A DNA stretch of 64,000 bases from MFD04580-c1 sp963702995. Its GTDB lineage: Bacteria; Planctomycetota; Phycisphaerae; Tepidisphaerales; Tepidisphaeraceae. Within the stretch, counting starts at the first letter, position 1. The number at the start of each line of letters is the position of its first letter. The position numbers and the translations under genes are program-made. Below the pieces are notes generated by a model. That model was not told the origin of the DNA. It saw only the letters and a list, made by a program, of their open reading frames with translations, and ran no database searches. The stretch covers positions 4,526,001 through 4,590,000 of the forward strand of contig OY969783.1 in assembly GCA_963702995.1 (NCBI GenBank), written 5' to 3'. Shown one piece after another: positions 50,130 through 59,062 of this stretch.

Positions 50130-51119
50130 ATGAGCGATTATTTTATCGTCGGCGGGGCCGGCTTCATCGGCAGCCACCTGGCGCGGGCGATCCTGACCGA
50201 CCCGTCCGAGCCGCGGGCGCGGGTGACGGTGTACGACAACTTCTCCTCCGGCCGCCTCTGGCACCTTGAAGGGGTCGAGGGCCCGCGGCTGCGGATCGTG
50301 CGGGGCGATGTGAAAGACCTACCGACGCTCACCGGCGCGATGGCCGGCCACGCCCATGTCTACCACTTCGCCTCCAACCCCGACATTGCCCGCGCCGCGA
50401 AGGAGCCCGACATCGACTTCTGGGAGGGGACCTACCTGACCCAGAACGTCCTGGAGGCGATGCGCCGCGCCGGGGTTCCGTCGATCACCTACGCCTCAGG
50501 CAGCGGCGTCTACGGCGACACGGGCTCGACGCCGGTCTACGAGGCGTTCGCGCCGTTGGCGCCGGTCTCGACGTACGGCGCCAGCAAGCTCGCCGGCGAG
50601 GCGCTGATCTGCTCCTACAGCCACATGTTCGGCGTGCGCGGGCTCGCGTTTCGGTTCGCCAACGTCGTCGGCCCGCGGCAGACGCACGGGGTGTGTCACG
50701 ACTTCATCCGTCGGCTGCTGGCCGACCCGACGCGGCTGAGCATTCTCGGCGATGGCTCGCAGAGCAAATCTTACATCCACGTTTCCGACGTCATCGCCGC
50801 GATGCGCCTCCTCTCCGGCCCCGGCGGCCGCTCGATCGGCGCGTTCGACGTCTTCAACGTCGCCACGGAAGACTACATCACCGTCAAGGCCATCGCCGAC
50901 CTGGTTTGCCGTCGGCTCGGGTTGATCGGCGTGAGCTATGAGTTTGGGACAGGCCCGCGCGGTTGGAAGGGGGACGTGCCGGTGGTCCGCTTCGATACGA
51001 CCAAGCTACGATCAAAGGGGTGGAGCAACGCATTGACGACGACCGCGGCGCTCACCCGCGCCATCGACTCGATGATCGCCGACGCGCGCGGCGGTCAGTT
51101 GTACGGGGCGGCCGCGTGA
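50130..51119 (+). CDS. NAD-dependent nucleotide-sugar epimerase/dehydratase (extended SDR)
   Basis: 329 residues from the ATG at 50130 (MSDYFIVGGAGFIGSHLAR); a TTG at 50103 would overlap the previous gene. NAD motif GGAGFIGS, catalytic Ser region TYASGSGVYGDTG and the YxxxK pair YGASK are all present. GDGSQSKSYIHVSDVIAAM is as in UDP-glucose 4-epimerase-like proteins. It likely supplies the nucleotide sugar used by the upstream transferases. It is the last gene of the locus. Confidence 0.92.
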   Translation: MSDYFIVGGAGFIGSHLARAILTDPSEPRARVTVYDNFSSGRLWHLEGVEGPRLRIVRGDVKDLPTLTGAMAGHAHVYHFASNPDIARAAKEPDIDFWEGTYLTQNVLEAMRRAGVPSITYASGSGVYGDTGSTPVYEAFAPLAPVSTYGASKLAGEALICSYSHMFGVRGLAFRFANVVGPRQTHGVCHDFIRRLLADPTRLSILGDGSQSKSYIHVSDVIAAMRLLSGPGGRSIGAFDVFNVATEDYITVKAIADLVCRRLGLIGVSYEFGTGPRGWKGDVPVVRFDTTKLRSKGWSNALTTTAALTRAIDSMIADARGGQLYGAAA

Positions 51120-51195
51120 ACTTCCGTCCGCCTGCGCCGGTCAGCGGGAGTTGAATCGCCGGACGTGGCGACCACGGCCCCCGCGCGGGCCACCA

Positions 51196-51305
51196 GCGAG
51201 CCGCGCCCGTCAGGAAGCGGTCCCCGAGCACTCCGGATGACGCGGGCCGCCGAAGGACGCCCCGCGGCCGGGCGACCCAACCACTCCCTGACGGTCGCGG
51301 CTCGC
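51196..51305. repeat. ~110-bp inverted-repeat element (GAGCCGCG family), intact copy
   Basis: Arms GAGCCGCGCCCGTCAGGAAG and CCCTGACGGTCGCGGCTCG. The middle TCCGGATGACGCGGGCCGCC is shared with the next copy and not with those at 4497 and 4624. This copy shows the uninterrupted form of the insertion site used in the next element. Confidence 0.88.
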
Positions 51306-51329
51306 TGGGCGTCGCACGAGAGCTATTTA

Positions 51330-51540
51330 GCGAGCCGCGCCCGTTAGGAAGCGGTCTAGCAGCGCTCCGGATGACGCGGGCCGCCGAAGGACGCCCCGCG
51401 GCCGGGCGACCCAACCGCTCCCTGACGAGGCTGTCGGGAAACTGGTAACATCGACCTAACGACCGCCGTTTTCGAGCGAAAAACGAGGCATTTTTCTACG
51501 ATTTTGGGGTTTTTCGACAGTCTGTGACGGTCGCGGCTCG
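51330..51540. repeat. ~110-bp inverted-repeat element interrupted by a small insertion
   Basis: Same element as at 51196, but its right arm is split. CCGCTCCCTGACG ends at 51427, and TGACGGTCGCGGCTCG resumes at 51525. Removing 51428-51524 and one TGACG restores the uninterrupted sequence. Confidence 0.88.
51428..51524. mobile_element. 97-bp MITE-like insertion with 5-bp target duplication
   Basis: Both flanks carry TGACG (51423-51427 and 51525-51529). The ends are imperfect inverted repeats: AGGCTGTCGGGAAAC on the left, and AGACTGTCGAAAAAC as the complement of the right end. The interior is AT-richer than its surroundings and holds no ORF. It would need a transposase supplied from elsewhere. 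Confidence 0.82.
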
Positions 51541-51598
51541 TTTGAAGCCGCCCTCAGGGCGATTCTGAAACCGTTTCGGGTGTGAAAGCCCCGCGCGC

Positions 51599-52906
51599 TT
51601 ATCGATCCTTGACCCGCTCTATATCCGCGCCGACGGCCGCGAGCTTTTTCTCGATCTTTTCGTAGCCGCGATCGATGTGATAGACGCGGTCGATGCGGGT
51701 CGTCCCCTTGGCGACCAGGCCCGCCAGGACCAGGGCGGCGCTGGCGCGGAGGTCGCTCGCCATGACGCTGGCGCCTTGCAGCTCCTTCACGCCCTGGATG
51801 ATCGCGGTGGGGCCCTCCTTGCGGACTCGGGCGCCCATGCGGTTGAGTTCTCCGACGTGCAGGAACCGGTCGGGGAAGATGCGCTCGGTGATGACGCTGA
51901 TCCCGTCGCCCAGGCAGAGCAGCGCCATGAGCTGCGCCTGGATGTCGGTCGGGAACCCTGGGTAGGGCTGGGTCGTCATCTCGACCGTATTGATGCGGCG
52001 GGAAGAGCTGACAAAGATCGTCCCGTTCTGCCGCTCGATCCGGACGCCCACTTCTTCCAGGCGGTCCTGTACGGCGATCAGGTGATCGAGGTTGCAGTGC
52101 TTGAGCTCCAGCTCGCCGTTGGTGATGGCGGCCGCGATGATGAACGTGCCGCATTCGATGCGGTCGGGAATGACGCGGTGCTCGACGCCGGTCAGCGTGT
52201 CAACGCCTTCGACGCGAATCTCGGGCGTGCCATGCCCTTTGATCTTAGCCCCCATCTTGATGAGCATCTCGGCACAGTCGGAGACTTCGGGCTCGCAGGC
52301 GGCGCCGACGATGACCGTCTCCCCTTCGGCCAGGGCCGCGGCGCAGAGCACGTTGATCGTGCCGAGGACGGTGGGGCCCTGCGCCGCCGAGGTACATGCG
52401 GCACCCGCGAAGGCGGCCGCCGGGGACGGTGCCGACGATGTAGCCGTTTTCAGTGCGGAACTCGGCGCCGAGCTTGGCCAGGCCGCGGACGTGCAGGTCA
52501 ACCGGCCGATCGCCGATCGCGCACCCGCCGGGGATGCTGACCAGGGCGCACCGCGTTTGGCCAGTAACGGTCCCAGGACGCAGATGCTGGCCCGCATCGT
52601 CTTGACGATGTCATAGCGGGCCTCGGACTTTTTCTCGTCGATCACTTCGAGGTCAAGGTTGCCGTTGAGGGCCGGCCCGCCGCCGACGCCTTCTTCGGCC
52701 GGCTCGTGCCGGTAGACGTGCATGCCCAGTTCGCCGAGGAGCGTGGTCATCGAGTCGATGTCGGAGAGGCGCGGGACGCCCTTGAGGGTGGTCTTTCCAT
52801 CGGCGAGCAGCGTGGCGGCCATGATCGGCAGCGCGCTGTTCTTAGAGCCGGAGATTTCGATCTTGCCTTTGAGGCGGCATCCGCCGCGGATCAGAAATGA
52901 ATCCAT
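51599..52906 (-). CDS. murA: UDP-N-acetylglucosamine 1-carboxyvinyltransferase, with two compensating frameshifts
   Basis: It starts at 52906 (MDSFLIRGGCRLKGKIEISG). It transfers enolpyruvate from PEP to UDP-GlcNAc, the first committed step of peptidoglycan synthesis. Conserved: SGSKNSALPIMAATLLADG with the substrate-binding Lys-Asn, and TTQPYPGFPTDIQAQLMALL and the C-terminal DRVYHIDRGYEKIEKKL. Between ~52560 and ~52385 the open frame is out of register. The other frame gives SIPGGCAIGDRPVDLH with the catalytic Cys. A +2 (or -1) near 52555 and a +1 near 52390 explain it. The gene supports a peptidoglycan wall in this organism. Confidence 0.92.
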   Translation of the reverse strand: MDSFLIRGGCRLKGKIEISGSKNSALPIMAATLLADGKTTLKGVPRLSDIDSMTTLLGELGMHVYRHEPAEEGVGGGPALNGNLDLEVIDEKKSEARYDIVKTMRASICVLGPLLAKRGAPWSASPAGARSAIGRLTCTSAAWPSSAPSSALKTATSSAPSPAAAFAGAACTSAAQGPTVLGTINVLCAAALAEGETVIVGAACEPEVSDCAEMLIKMGAKIKGHGTPEIRVEGVDTLTGVEHRVIPDRIECGTFIIAAAITNGELELKHCNLDHLIAVQDRLEEVGVRIERQNGTIFVSSSRRINTVEMTTQPYPGFPTDIQAQLMALLCLGDGISVITERIFPDRFLHVGELNRMGARVRKEGPTAIIQGVKELQGASVMASDLRASAALVLAGLVAKGTTRIDRVYHIDRGYEKIEKKLAAVGADIERVKDR

Positions 52907-53410
52907 GTCAGCCCGTCCCTGAGCGGAGGTCTCGGAAGTGCGGCCGCCGACGCTGCTCGTCCCCGAAGGGATGCAACCGCAAGCGGGCTCGTCCGAGCCC
53001 ATGAGCCCCGAAATGCCCGTCGCGACGACACAATCGGCCGCCGCGAACTTTCGGTCTATCGGCCGGTCCATCGGCCGACGATCAATCTATCAAACATCCC
53101 AGCACTGGCAACCCGACCGGTCGAGATTATCGGCAACAACCTGCCCCTTTATCGGGCGATCGTGCTCCCTCGGGCAACGGGGGACTGGCGGGACCTGCCG
53201 CCGAGATCGGACGGTTTGCGGCTCCGTGATCGCGATCAGTGGGGCCCGCTCGGAAGCGGCACGCCCCATCCCTCTGGGCCCTGCGAGCCAGTATGTAAGC
53301 TGCTCACCCACCTGTAGCGGTCGGGTCGCAAAACCGATGGCTCTGAGGGGGGAGCGAGAAATGGAAGTCGTACGGCGGCGAGGTGCCGCCGTCGTCTCCT
53401 TGGAACGCAG
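52907..53410. other. Gap upstream of murA
   Basis: No credible gene; a minus-strand open frame (53090-53461) crosses the terminator hairpin of the neighbouring gene. The murA promoter should be here but was not pinpointed. Confidence 0.4.
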
Positions 53411-53443
53411 AACGGGGAGGCCGGATCCACCGGCCTCCCCGTT
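53411..53443 (-). terminator. Terminator of the GlsB-like gene
   Basis: AACGGGGAGGCCGG and CCGGCCTCCCCGTT form a perfect 14-bp stem with a 5-nt loop, 36 bp after the stop at 53480. The U run is weak (TTCTGCGTT). Confidence 0.7.
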
Positions 53444-53479
53444 CAAGTCAGTCTCATACATCCAGCCGCTCGGGGACGG

Positions 53480-53800
53480 TTAGACCGTCCGGGGCGACCG
53501 AACCAGCTTGTGATAGATCAGGAGCACGATTACGGCGCCGAGCGTCGCGACCACGATGCTCATGATGATCCCGGACGGGCCGGCGATCCCCAAGAGGTGG
53601 ATGATGAACCCGCCGACGAACGAGCCGACGAGGCCCAGGACGATGTCGATCACCACGCCCTCCCCCGACTTATTGACGATCTTGCTGCCGAGGAAGCCGG
53701 CGACAAGGCCGATAAACAGCCAGATGATCAGGCTCATCAACATGCCGTGATCGTCCGTGGGGGTATTCACTTGAGCGAGAAGCGCGGTGAGAGAGTTCAT
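53480..53800 (-). CDS. GlsB/YeaQ/YmgE-family small membrane protein
   Basis: 106 residues from the ATG at 53800 (MNSLTALLAQVNTPTDD), which has AAAGGCCTT upstream. Three hydrophobic helices: LMSLIIWLFIGLVAGFLGSK, VVIDIVLGLVGSFVGGFIIH and SGIIMSIVVATLGAVIVLLI. Gly-rich helix packing is typical of this family. Family members are often induced by stress, but the molecular role is unknown. The first ~25 residues are an extension relative to the enterobacterial proteins. Confidence 0.87.
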   Translation of the reverse strand: MNSLTALLAQVNTPTDDHGMLMSLIIWLFIGLVAGFLGSKIVNKSGEGVVIDIVLGLVGSFVGGFIIHLLGIAGPSGIIMSIVVATLGAVIVLLIYHKLVRSPRTV

Positions 53801-54331
53801 AAGGCCTTTCAAAAGGGGACAAAGGGTTTCAGTTTCCGGCGACAAGACACGATCCGATGGAGCGGCCGCTATTAGAGGTGTGAGCCGCGCCGGGTCAGGC
53901 CTCCGACGTCAAACTTGCGGCATCGATCACGAATGGTGCTCACGGAGAGGCTTGGCAAAACATGTACCACCTGCCCCGGCGACTTGGTGCCGCGGCCCTC
54001 GCGCGGGTCGGAGGGGGGCGAAATCACCCATTTCGGCCTTACAATCCCGTTCGGATGCCGCCCACGGGAGAAGCGGCATGCGACGGCTATAGAACGGCGC
54101 GCCTTGCCGGGTCGGACAGAACGGGGCCATCCGGCACGCCGTTCGGCGTTCTGTCGCGATGGTTTGACCTCCCCGGGCGCCCCCGTGGCGGCACGGGGGC
54201 CGGAAACCTCCAGTCGAGAGTGAGCTTTCCAATCCAGCAACCGGTACGATTTAACTGACGCAAGACCGCCGTCGTCGCTGGGCCCCGCGTGGGGCGTCCA
54301 CGTCGAGGGCGAAACCTGAAGGAGCCCGACC
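53801..54331. other. Region without a supported gene
   Basis: Divergent gap between the GlsB-like gene and the small basic protein gene. Open frames on both strands are GC-driven shadows of each other. No promoter or hairpin stands out. Confidence 0.4.
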
Positions 54332-54409
54332 ATGAGCAAAGGGAACAAGGTTCGAAAGAAGGAAGTGAAGAAGCCCAAGCAGGACAAGAAGGCGACGCCG
54401 AAGAAGTAA
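54332..54409 (+). CDS. Small highly basic protein (25 residues)
   Basis: GAAGGAG lies 8 nt before the ATG. The peptide MSKGNKVRKKEVKKPKQ continues as Lys-rich sequence to KKATPKK, about half Lys/Arg. Very similar 25- to 35-residue proteins (MSKGNK...KKPK) occur in many bacteria, but their function is unknown; nucleic-acid or ribosome binding is a guess based on charge. Confidence 0.75.
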   Translation: MSKGNKVRKKEVKKPKQDKKATPKK

Positions 54410-54722
54410 CCCCGGCCTACCCCCTCGAACTCTCCGGCCGGGCTTGGCAAAGCCCGAGCGCCAAGCCCGGCCGGCACGGCATCGCTGGCACGCTTCAGGG
54501 GAACCTCCGCGATATTTTTTGGTCAAACTTCTTGCAGTCGGACCGTCTTATCTCGCAGTGATCGCGATGAATGGCCGGTTCCGACAAGAGGGCCCGGCGA
54601 TTCTCCGGCAACAGTTGGCCCGCCGGCCGCGCCGTGCCTGACGGTTCGCTCCGCCCGGGCGGATCACCGCTCCGAATCAAAGCTCGAAGGCGGGCCGCGC
54701 AGGGCCTGTCGGTCGATTGAAC

Positions 54723-54795
54723 GCATCGGAAGCTCAATCGGATGAGCCCCGGTCTACGAAGCCGGTGGTTGCAGGTTCGACTCCTGCCCGGTGCA
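54723..54795 (+). tRNA. tRNA-Arg, anticodon ACG
   Basis: 73 nt with a full cloverleaf. The acceptor stem is GCATCGG/CCGGTGC (one G-U), the D stem GCTC/GAGC, the anticodon stem CCGGT/GCCGG with loop CTACGAA, and the T arm GCAGG-TTCGACT-CCTGC. Discriminator is A. The CCA end is not encoded. The A34 is presumably edited to inosine to read CGU, CGC and CGA. Confidence 0.96.
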
Positions 54796-55353
54796 TGACT
54801 AACCGCCTTGGTTGCATCTGATGGTATCGGCACACAAACGGCTCGACCGGACGCGTTACACCGCCCGCTTCGGGGGGAAGAGTGCTACACGTTCGCGCAT
54901 TCCTGTCCTCGAGTCGCCCTTTGAGATACATCCATTCAAGGGTAAGTTCTTCAGATCCACATCCGAGTTGAGGGCAGAGGTGATCGGCGGGTCGCGACGG
55001 GGTCGTCTCGTCGAGTCTGGCTGGACGCCGACGGTTTCGCCGACGGTCTTGTGGAGGGGATCGTCGGCGTCGGGCCCGTTTCGTCGGTCAACGTGCGTGC
55101 GAAATGCAACGAAGGGAAGCGGCCTTCCTCGCGTTCCGCACGGCGTTGTGTGGTTCCTCGGAATGACATGTCTTATGGCGCGTCAGCGGCGCGACCGTTG
55201 CGTTGCGGTTGAATGGCGGAACCGCCTTCGCTCTGAAACCTGTGCGAATTGAGCCGGAGCGATCCGGCGCCCGCGGGACTGTCGAGGAGGGCGTCCACCA
55301 CGCACGACACGCCGGCAGGTTACACCGACAGGTGGCGAAGGCATTCGGAGGAG
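54796..55353. other. Region without a recognised feature
   Basis: Between tRNA-Arg and the small membrane protein. No second tRNA, hairpin or convincing ORF was seen. Confidence 0.4.
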
Positions 55354-55773
55354 ATGACTGTGTGGATGATTGCTGAGTCGCCTCGCGTCGTTCTGTTGGC
55401 GTCCGCGCACCCCGTGGCCGCCGGACCGGAGTTTGATGGCAGGTTGGCCTTCGGATTCCTTTCCACGTTCCTGTCGATTGTGCTCTACTTTTATCGTCTG
55501 GAGTCCCGATCGAGTATGCGCCTGTTCGCTTTCAGCCTCGCCGCGGTGGCGACTGATGGGCTGATCGCTCACTCCTGGTCGCAGGCCCTGATCGCCGGCG
55601 CTTGGTCGGTCACGGCGTTCATGGAATCGGCGGAATGGACGCGCACGAAGGCGTCGTACAGCCCCGTCTTGATCCCGCGGCGTCTCTTTTCGCCGGCGGT
55701 CTACGCGGGAGGGTCGCCGGCCCGGATGTCGAGCGAATCGCGCATCAGCCGGATGTTTGGCCCGACCGGCTGA
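55354..55773 (+). CDS. Hypothetical membrane protein
   Basis: 139 residues from the ATG at 55354. GGAGGAG touches this ATG, so a GTG at 55360 (6-nt spacing) or the ATG at 55366 may be the real start. Two to three hydrophobic helices: FGFLSTFLSIVLYFYRL, LFAFSLAAVATDGLIA and SQALIAGAWSVTAFM. The C-terminal 45 residues are polar. It converges with the GT39-like gene 53 bp further on. Family unknown. Confidence 0.55.
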   Translation: MTVWMIAESPRVVLLASAHPVAAGPEFDGRLAFGFLSTFLSIVLYFYRLESRSSMRLFAFSLAAVATDGLIAHSWSQALIAGAWSVTAFMESAEWTRTKASYSPVLIPRRLFSPAVYAGGSPARMSSESRISRMFGPTG

Positions 55774-55826
55774 CCCACTCGCGCCGGTTGATCGTGCGCC
55801 GGAAGCGGCTGGAAAGGACGATGCGG

Positions 55827-57896
55827 TCAGTTCCCGTGAGGCGGCGGCGAGTGGATGAGGACCCACTCCTCGGGCAGGAGATACGCCTGGCCGTTGCGAA
55901 TCCGGTCGGCGTAGTTGAGGTGCGGGCCGGTTCGCTGCTCGGGGTGGACGAAGCGATAGAAGTAGATCGGCCACCACTCGCCGTGGTTCGCCAAGGTGTA
56001 GCCGTCGAGCATGGGGTTAGCGGCGAGGGCGACATCAACAGCGGTCAGCTCCACCGTCTTCAGTCGCTGCGCGGCCAGGAGGATCGGGGCGTAGGCGGGG
56101 AGCGGCGTGGCCGGCGGCGCGATTGAGGCGACGCGGCCGCTCAGGTTCTCCCGGATCAGGGCGCCGTCAATCCGATGCGCTGCGGCACCGGCATCCTCGA
56201 GGCTGATCCGTGCCCCGCCGGCCAGCGCCGCGGCACGCGCTTCCATCGGCGTCAGCGGGTCGAACAGGCGGCCGGCTTCGATCACCATCACGTCCCGGGG
56301 GAAGCCATCAAAAAAGCTCTTGCGGATCGGGGCGATGCTCTGGATCGGTATACCGGTATAGAACGTGAGGGGCAGATGATCGCCCGGCGTGCAGTAGACG
56401 CGCGTGCCCGGGGGGATCGGGATCTGGCGGAGGGCGTCGATGACTTCGTAGGTGTGCTTGGGCGTCAGCGGGTCGTCGAAGCGGCCGAAGCTGGCCTGGT
56501 GGCCGGCGGCGAGGGTAGCGACGAGCAGCAGGGCAGCGGCCGCCCCGGATAGCCGGGGGTAACGGGGCATGACGATGCGGCCGATCGCGGCGAAGAGCAT
56601 CGCGGCGAACAGCAAGCCGGGCGGCACCAGGATCAGCGTCAGCCGCCGCGAGAAGTAGCTGGGCGCCGGGACGAGCAGGACGAACGCGACGCAGGCGAGG
56701 GCGGCCCATGCCGCGAGGAGAAGAAAGCCGCCACGCCCCTGGGCGACCGGCCGCACCCAGCGCGAGGGGAGCCGGCTCCGGAAGCGGTTGAGGAAGACGA
56801 GCCCGGCGACGGCGATCGACCCGACCAGGACGACCGGCCAGAGCTTGAGCGGATAGGCCAGGACTTGCCGGGGCGACATCATCTGCCGCGCCAGCGGCAT
56901 CGAGCGGGGCGTTTCGAAGAAGCCGGAGAGGGCCAGCCAGGGGAGCGTCATCGCCAGGACGATGCCGCCCATGGCGGCGAGCTTCAGCGGTGCCTGCCCG
57001 TGTCGGCGGAGGATTGCCGGGCAGATCAGGGCCGTCACGCCGATCAGCACGACAAAGGACAGCAGGTGGGCGTGGAACAGCAGCCCGAGTAAGACTCCGG
57101 CGGCGATCGCGTCGCGCCATCGCCCTTTGCGGAGCAAAGACCACAGGGCAAGGCCGCATCCGGCGGAGAGGGCGAGAGTCGAGGCGTAATAGCGGGCGAG
57201 GCGGGAGAATTCAATCGCCGGCCGCAGCACCGCGCCGGCCGCCAGGGCGGCCCAGCCGGCATCGGCCCCGTAGATTCGCCGCGCCGCGAGGAACGTCGCC
57301 ACGAGGAACGCCATGCCGAAGACGACCGACGGTGCGCGGGCGGCCCAGGTGCGCCGTCGCATCTCATCGGTCGAGCGGACGATCTGGCGGTTGGCGGTGT
57401 CGGTGTCGGGCTTTACGCCGGCCACCTCGAATGCGCCGGCGATGGTGTAGAGGGGAAGCCATCCGTGGAAGAGCGTGACGTGTTTGCTGGAGTAGCTGCT
57501 GTCGCGAAATTCGTATTCGGCCGCATCGGCGTCGCCCGCTGGCCACGGGTCGATCAAGGCATTTTCGTAGACGGGCATGCCGAGGTAGCGGTCAGTGGGG
57601 ACGCCTTGCTCCAGAATGGAGAGGGCGTTGATGGAACTCTCCGCTTCATCGACCCAGAATGCCCGCTCGGAGAGCCCCCGCATGCGTAGCGCCAGGGCAT
57701 AGACGAGGATCGCGCCGGCGACGGTAACGCCTTGCCAGCCCAGGGCGGAGGGGCGAGCCCGGCGAGACGGGCGGGGCCCGCTTTGACCCTTATCCGCGGC
57801 GGCGGCGGGCCCGACGCCGCTTGCGCCAAACGCCGCCTTCGGGCGATCCGGCATTTCGCGGGGTTGATCCGAAGAGCGTTGCGAGCGGGTCTGCAT
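55827..57896 (-). CDS. ArnT/GT39-like membrane glycosyltransferase
   Basis: 689 residues. About 50 polar residues precede the first helix (GVTVAGAILVYALALRM). The first outer loop carries FWVDEAESSINALSILEQG, matching the Asp-Glu catalytic motif of GT-C enzymes that use polyprenyl-phosphate sugars. About ten to twelve helices follow, then a ~200-residue periplasmic C-terminal domain (IPIPPGTRVYCTPGDHLPLT, YTLANHGEWWPIYFYRFVHP). It probably transfers a sugar or aminosugar to a surface acceptor. It stands apart from the 41.8-51.1 kb locus but may serve it. Confidence 0.85.
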   Translation of the reverse strand: MQTRSQRSSDQPREMPDRPKAAFGASGVGPAAAADKGQSGPRPSRRARPSALGWQGVTVAGAILVYALALRMRGLSERAFWVDEAESSINALSILEQGVPTDRYLGMPVYENALIDPWPAGDADAAEYEFRDSSYSSKHVTLFHGWLPLYTIAGAFEVAGVKPDTDTANRQIVRSTDEMRRRTWAARAPSVVFGMAFLVATFLAARRIYGADAGWAALAAGAVLRPAIEFSRLARYYASTLALSAGCGLALWSLLRKGRWRDAIAAGVLLGLLFHAHLLSFVVLIGVTALICPAILRRHGQAPLKLAAMGGIVLAMTLPWLALSGFFETPRSMPLARQMMSPRQVLAYPLKLWPVVLVGSIAVAGLVFLNRFRSRLPSRWVRPVAQGRGGFLLLAAWAALACVAFVLLVPAPSYFSRRLTLILVPPGLLFAAMLFAAIGRIVMPRYPRLSGAAAALLLVATLAAGHQASFGRFDDPLTPKHTYEVIDALRQIPIPPGTRVYCTPGDHLPLTFYTGIPIQSIAPIRKSFFDGFPRDVMVIEAGRLFDPLTPMEARAAALAGGARISLEDAGAAAHRIDGALIRENLSGRVASIAPPATPLPAYAPILLAAQRLKTVELTAVDVALAANPMLDGYTLANHGEWWPIYFYRFVHPEQRTGPHLNYADRIRNGQAYLLPEEWVLIHSPPPHGN

Positions 57897-58350
57897 GTCG
57901 CGGCACAGGGTCCAAAGTCGAGGTTACAGCGTCTTCACCTCCACGGCCTCATGGGCGTCGCGTGGAGAGCGGACGATTCGGCATCATCCCCATCATCCGC
58001 CAGTTTGCGCGGGTGCTTGAAACGAATGATGGGAATCGTCGGCAACGCCTGAAAAACGCCAGTGGCGACGTGGAAACAGGAGGCAGCGGGTTGAACGGCC
58101 GGGCGAAGCGCAAAGCGGCAGACGGGGCATCCATTCCTTGTAAACGGACATGACTTGCATACAATGTAAGCAGTTCCTTTGTCTGGCGCTGACATTGGTC
58201 AGCCGCCGAACAGGGCTGCGACGCTGCAAGCGGATGGTGTCGCAACCCGCAGGCCTTTGACAAGATGTGGCCCGGCTTTGATTTAGGTGGGTTTTGAGAG
58301 TCCATCTTAGCCGCGTTTGAGTCCTGTGTAAGACGAACAACGCAAATCGA
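57897..58350. other. Gap upstream of the GT39-like gene
   Basis: No gene. It includes a rightward promoter-like sequence at 58138-58165. The promoter of the GT39-like gene was not identified. Confidence 0.4.
58138..58165 (+). promoter_or_regulatory. Promoter-like TTGTAA-N16-TACAAT
   Basis: It could drive the weak ORF at 58351 or an RNA upstream of ribonuclease Y. The surroundings are AT-richer than average. Confidence 0.45.
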
Positions 58351-58794
58351 ATGCCGGGCGTGGTTTGGCGATACGAGCGTAGTTCGAAGCGGAGCCGGTT
58401 CGTGGAAGCACTTGGGCTGCCAGTCATTGCGGGGCTTGCCGGGGCATTGCTGCCTTGGGCGGGCTTCGGGTTCGCGTTGGCCTTTGGGCTGACGGTCGTG
58501 CTGCTGGCAGGTTGGTTGATGTTGTGGCCAAGGCTTCAAGTGGCAATTCGTCCCGGCCTTTGGCGGCCGGGATTCGGGAAGGGTTTGCTGCCAACGCGGC
58601 AGCCAGTCCCTGTTTTGATTGCCCGCAATTCGACTTGGGTGCGTTCGGCCGATGTGATGTCGGTCGGCGCGTCCTTACGGGCTCCGCCCCCGTCCTACCG
58701 ACGCCAGCGATTGACATCGGCTGCCGCAGTCAGGCCGCCGTCTGATGCCGCCTCGATCCGTCCGGGCTTCTCGCCGGACAAGATCGACGGCTAA
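58351..58794 (+). CDS. Doubtful small membrane protein ORF
   Basis: 147 codons, with two likely membrane helices near the start (LPVIAGLAGALLPWAGFGF, ALAFGLTVVLLAGWLMLW). After residue ~60 the sequence becomes low-complexity and Pro/Ser/Arg-rich, unlike a folded protein. It may be a shorter gene with a frameshift, or chance. No ribosome site stands out. Confidence 0.3.
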   Translation: MPGVVWRYERSSKRSRFVEALGLPVIAGLAGALLPWAGFGFALAFGLTVVLLAGWLMLWPRLQVAIRPGLWRPGFGKGLLPTRQPVPVLIARNSTWVRSADVMSVGASLRAPPPSYRRQRLTSAAAVRPPSDAASIRPGFSPDKIDG

Positions 58795-59062
58795 ACGACG
58801 GCCGCGGGGCATGCTGCGGCGTTTTCGCGCCGCGTGCGGCCCTGTTTGGGCCTGCGTGCGGCTCGGGTCAATTTGCGCGTCGTTCCTCGCCTTCCTTTCG
58901 CCGATTGCCCTGTCGGCGTTTCTTGTCACATCGGCCTTCCCCTCATCCGCGTAAGTCTTGCGCTCGGTTGGAGCCTCGTCTGACGAGTCGGTTGTCACCA
59001 CAGGTGAGCCGCCCCGGGCCGGGGGCTTCGGCAAGCGTGATAAGTGAAAGGGGAACGGACCT

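Noticed and set aside
51428..51524. A full insertion sequence
   Set aside because: Only 97 bp and no transposase; no transposase gene was found anywhere in the window.
53090..53461. 123-codon minus-strand ORF upstream of murA
   Set aside because: It runs through the terminator hairpin of the GlsB-like gene and has low-complexity composition and no ribosome site.
58745..58954. 69-codon ORF before ribonuclease Y
   Set aside because: Arg-rich start, no ribosome site, overlaps another doubtful ORF.
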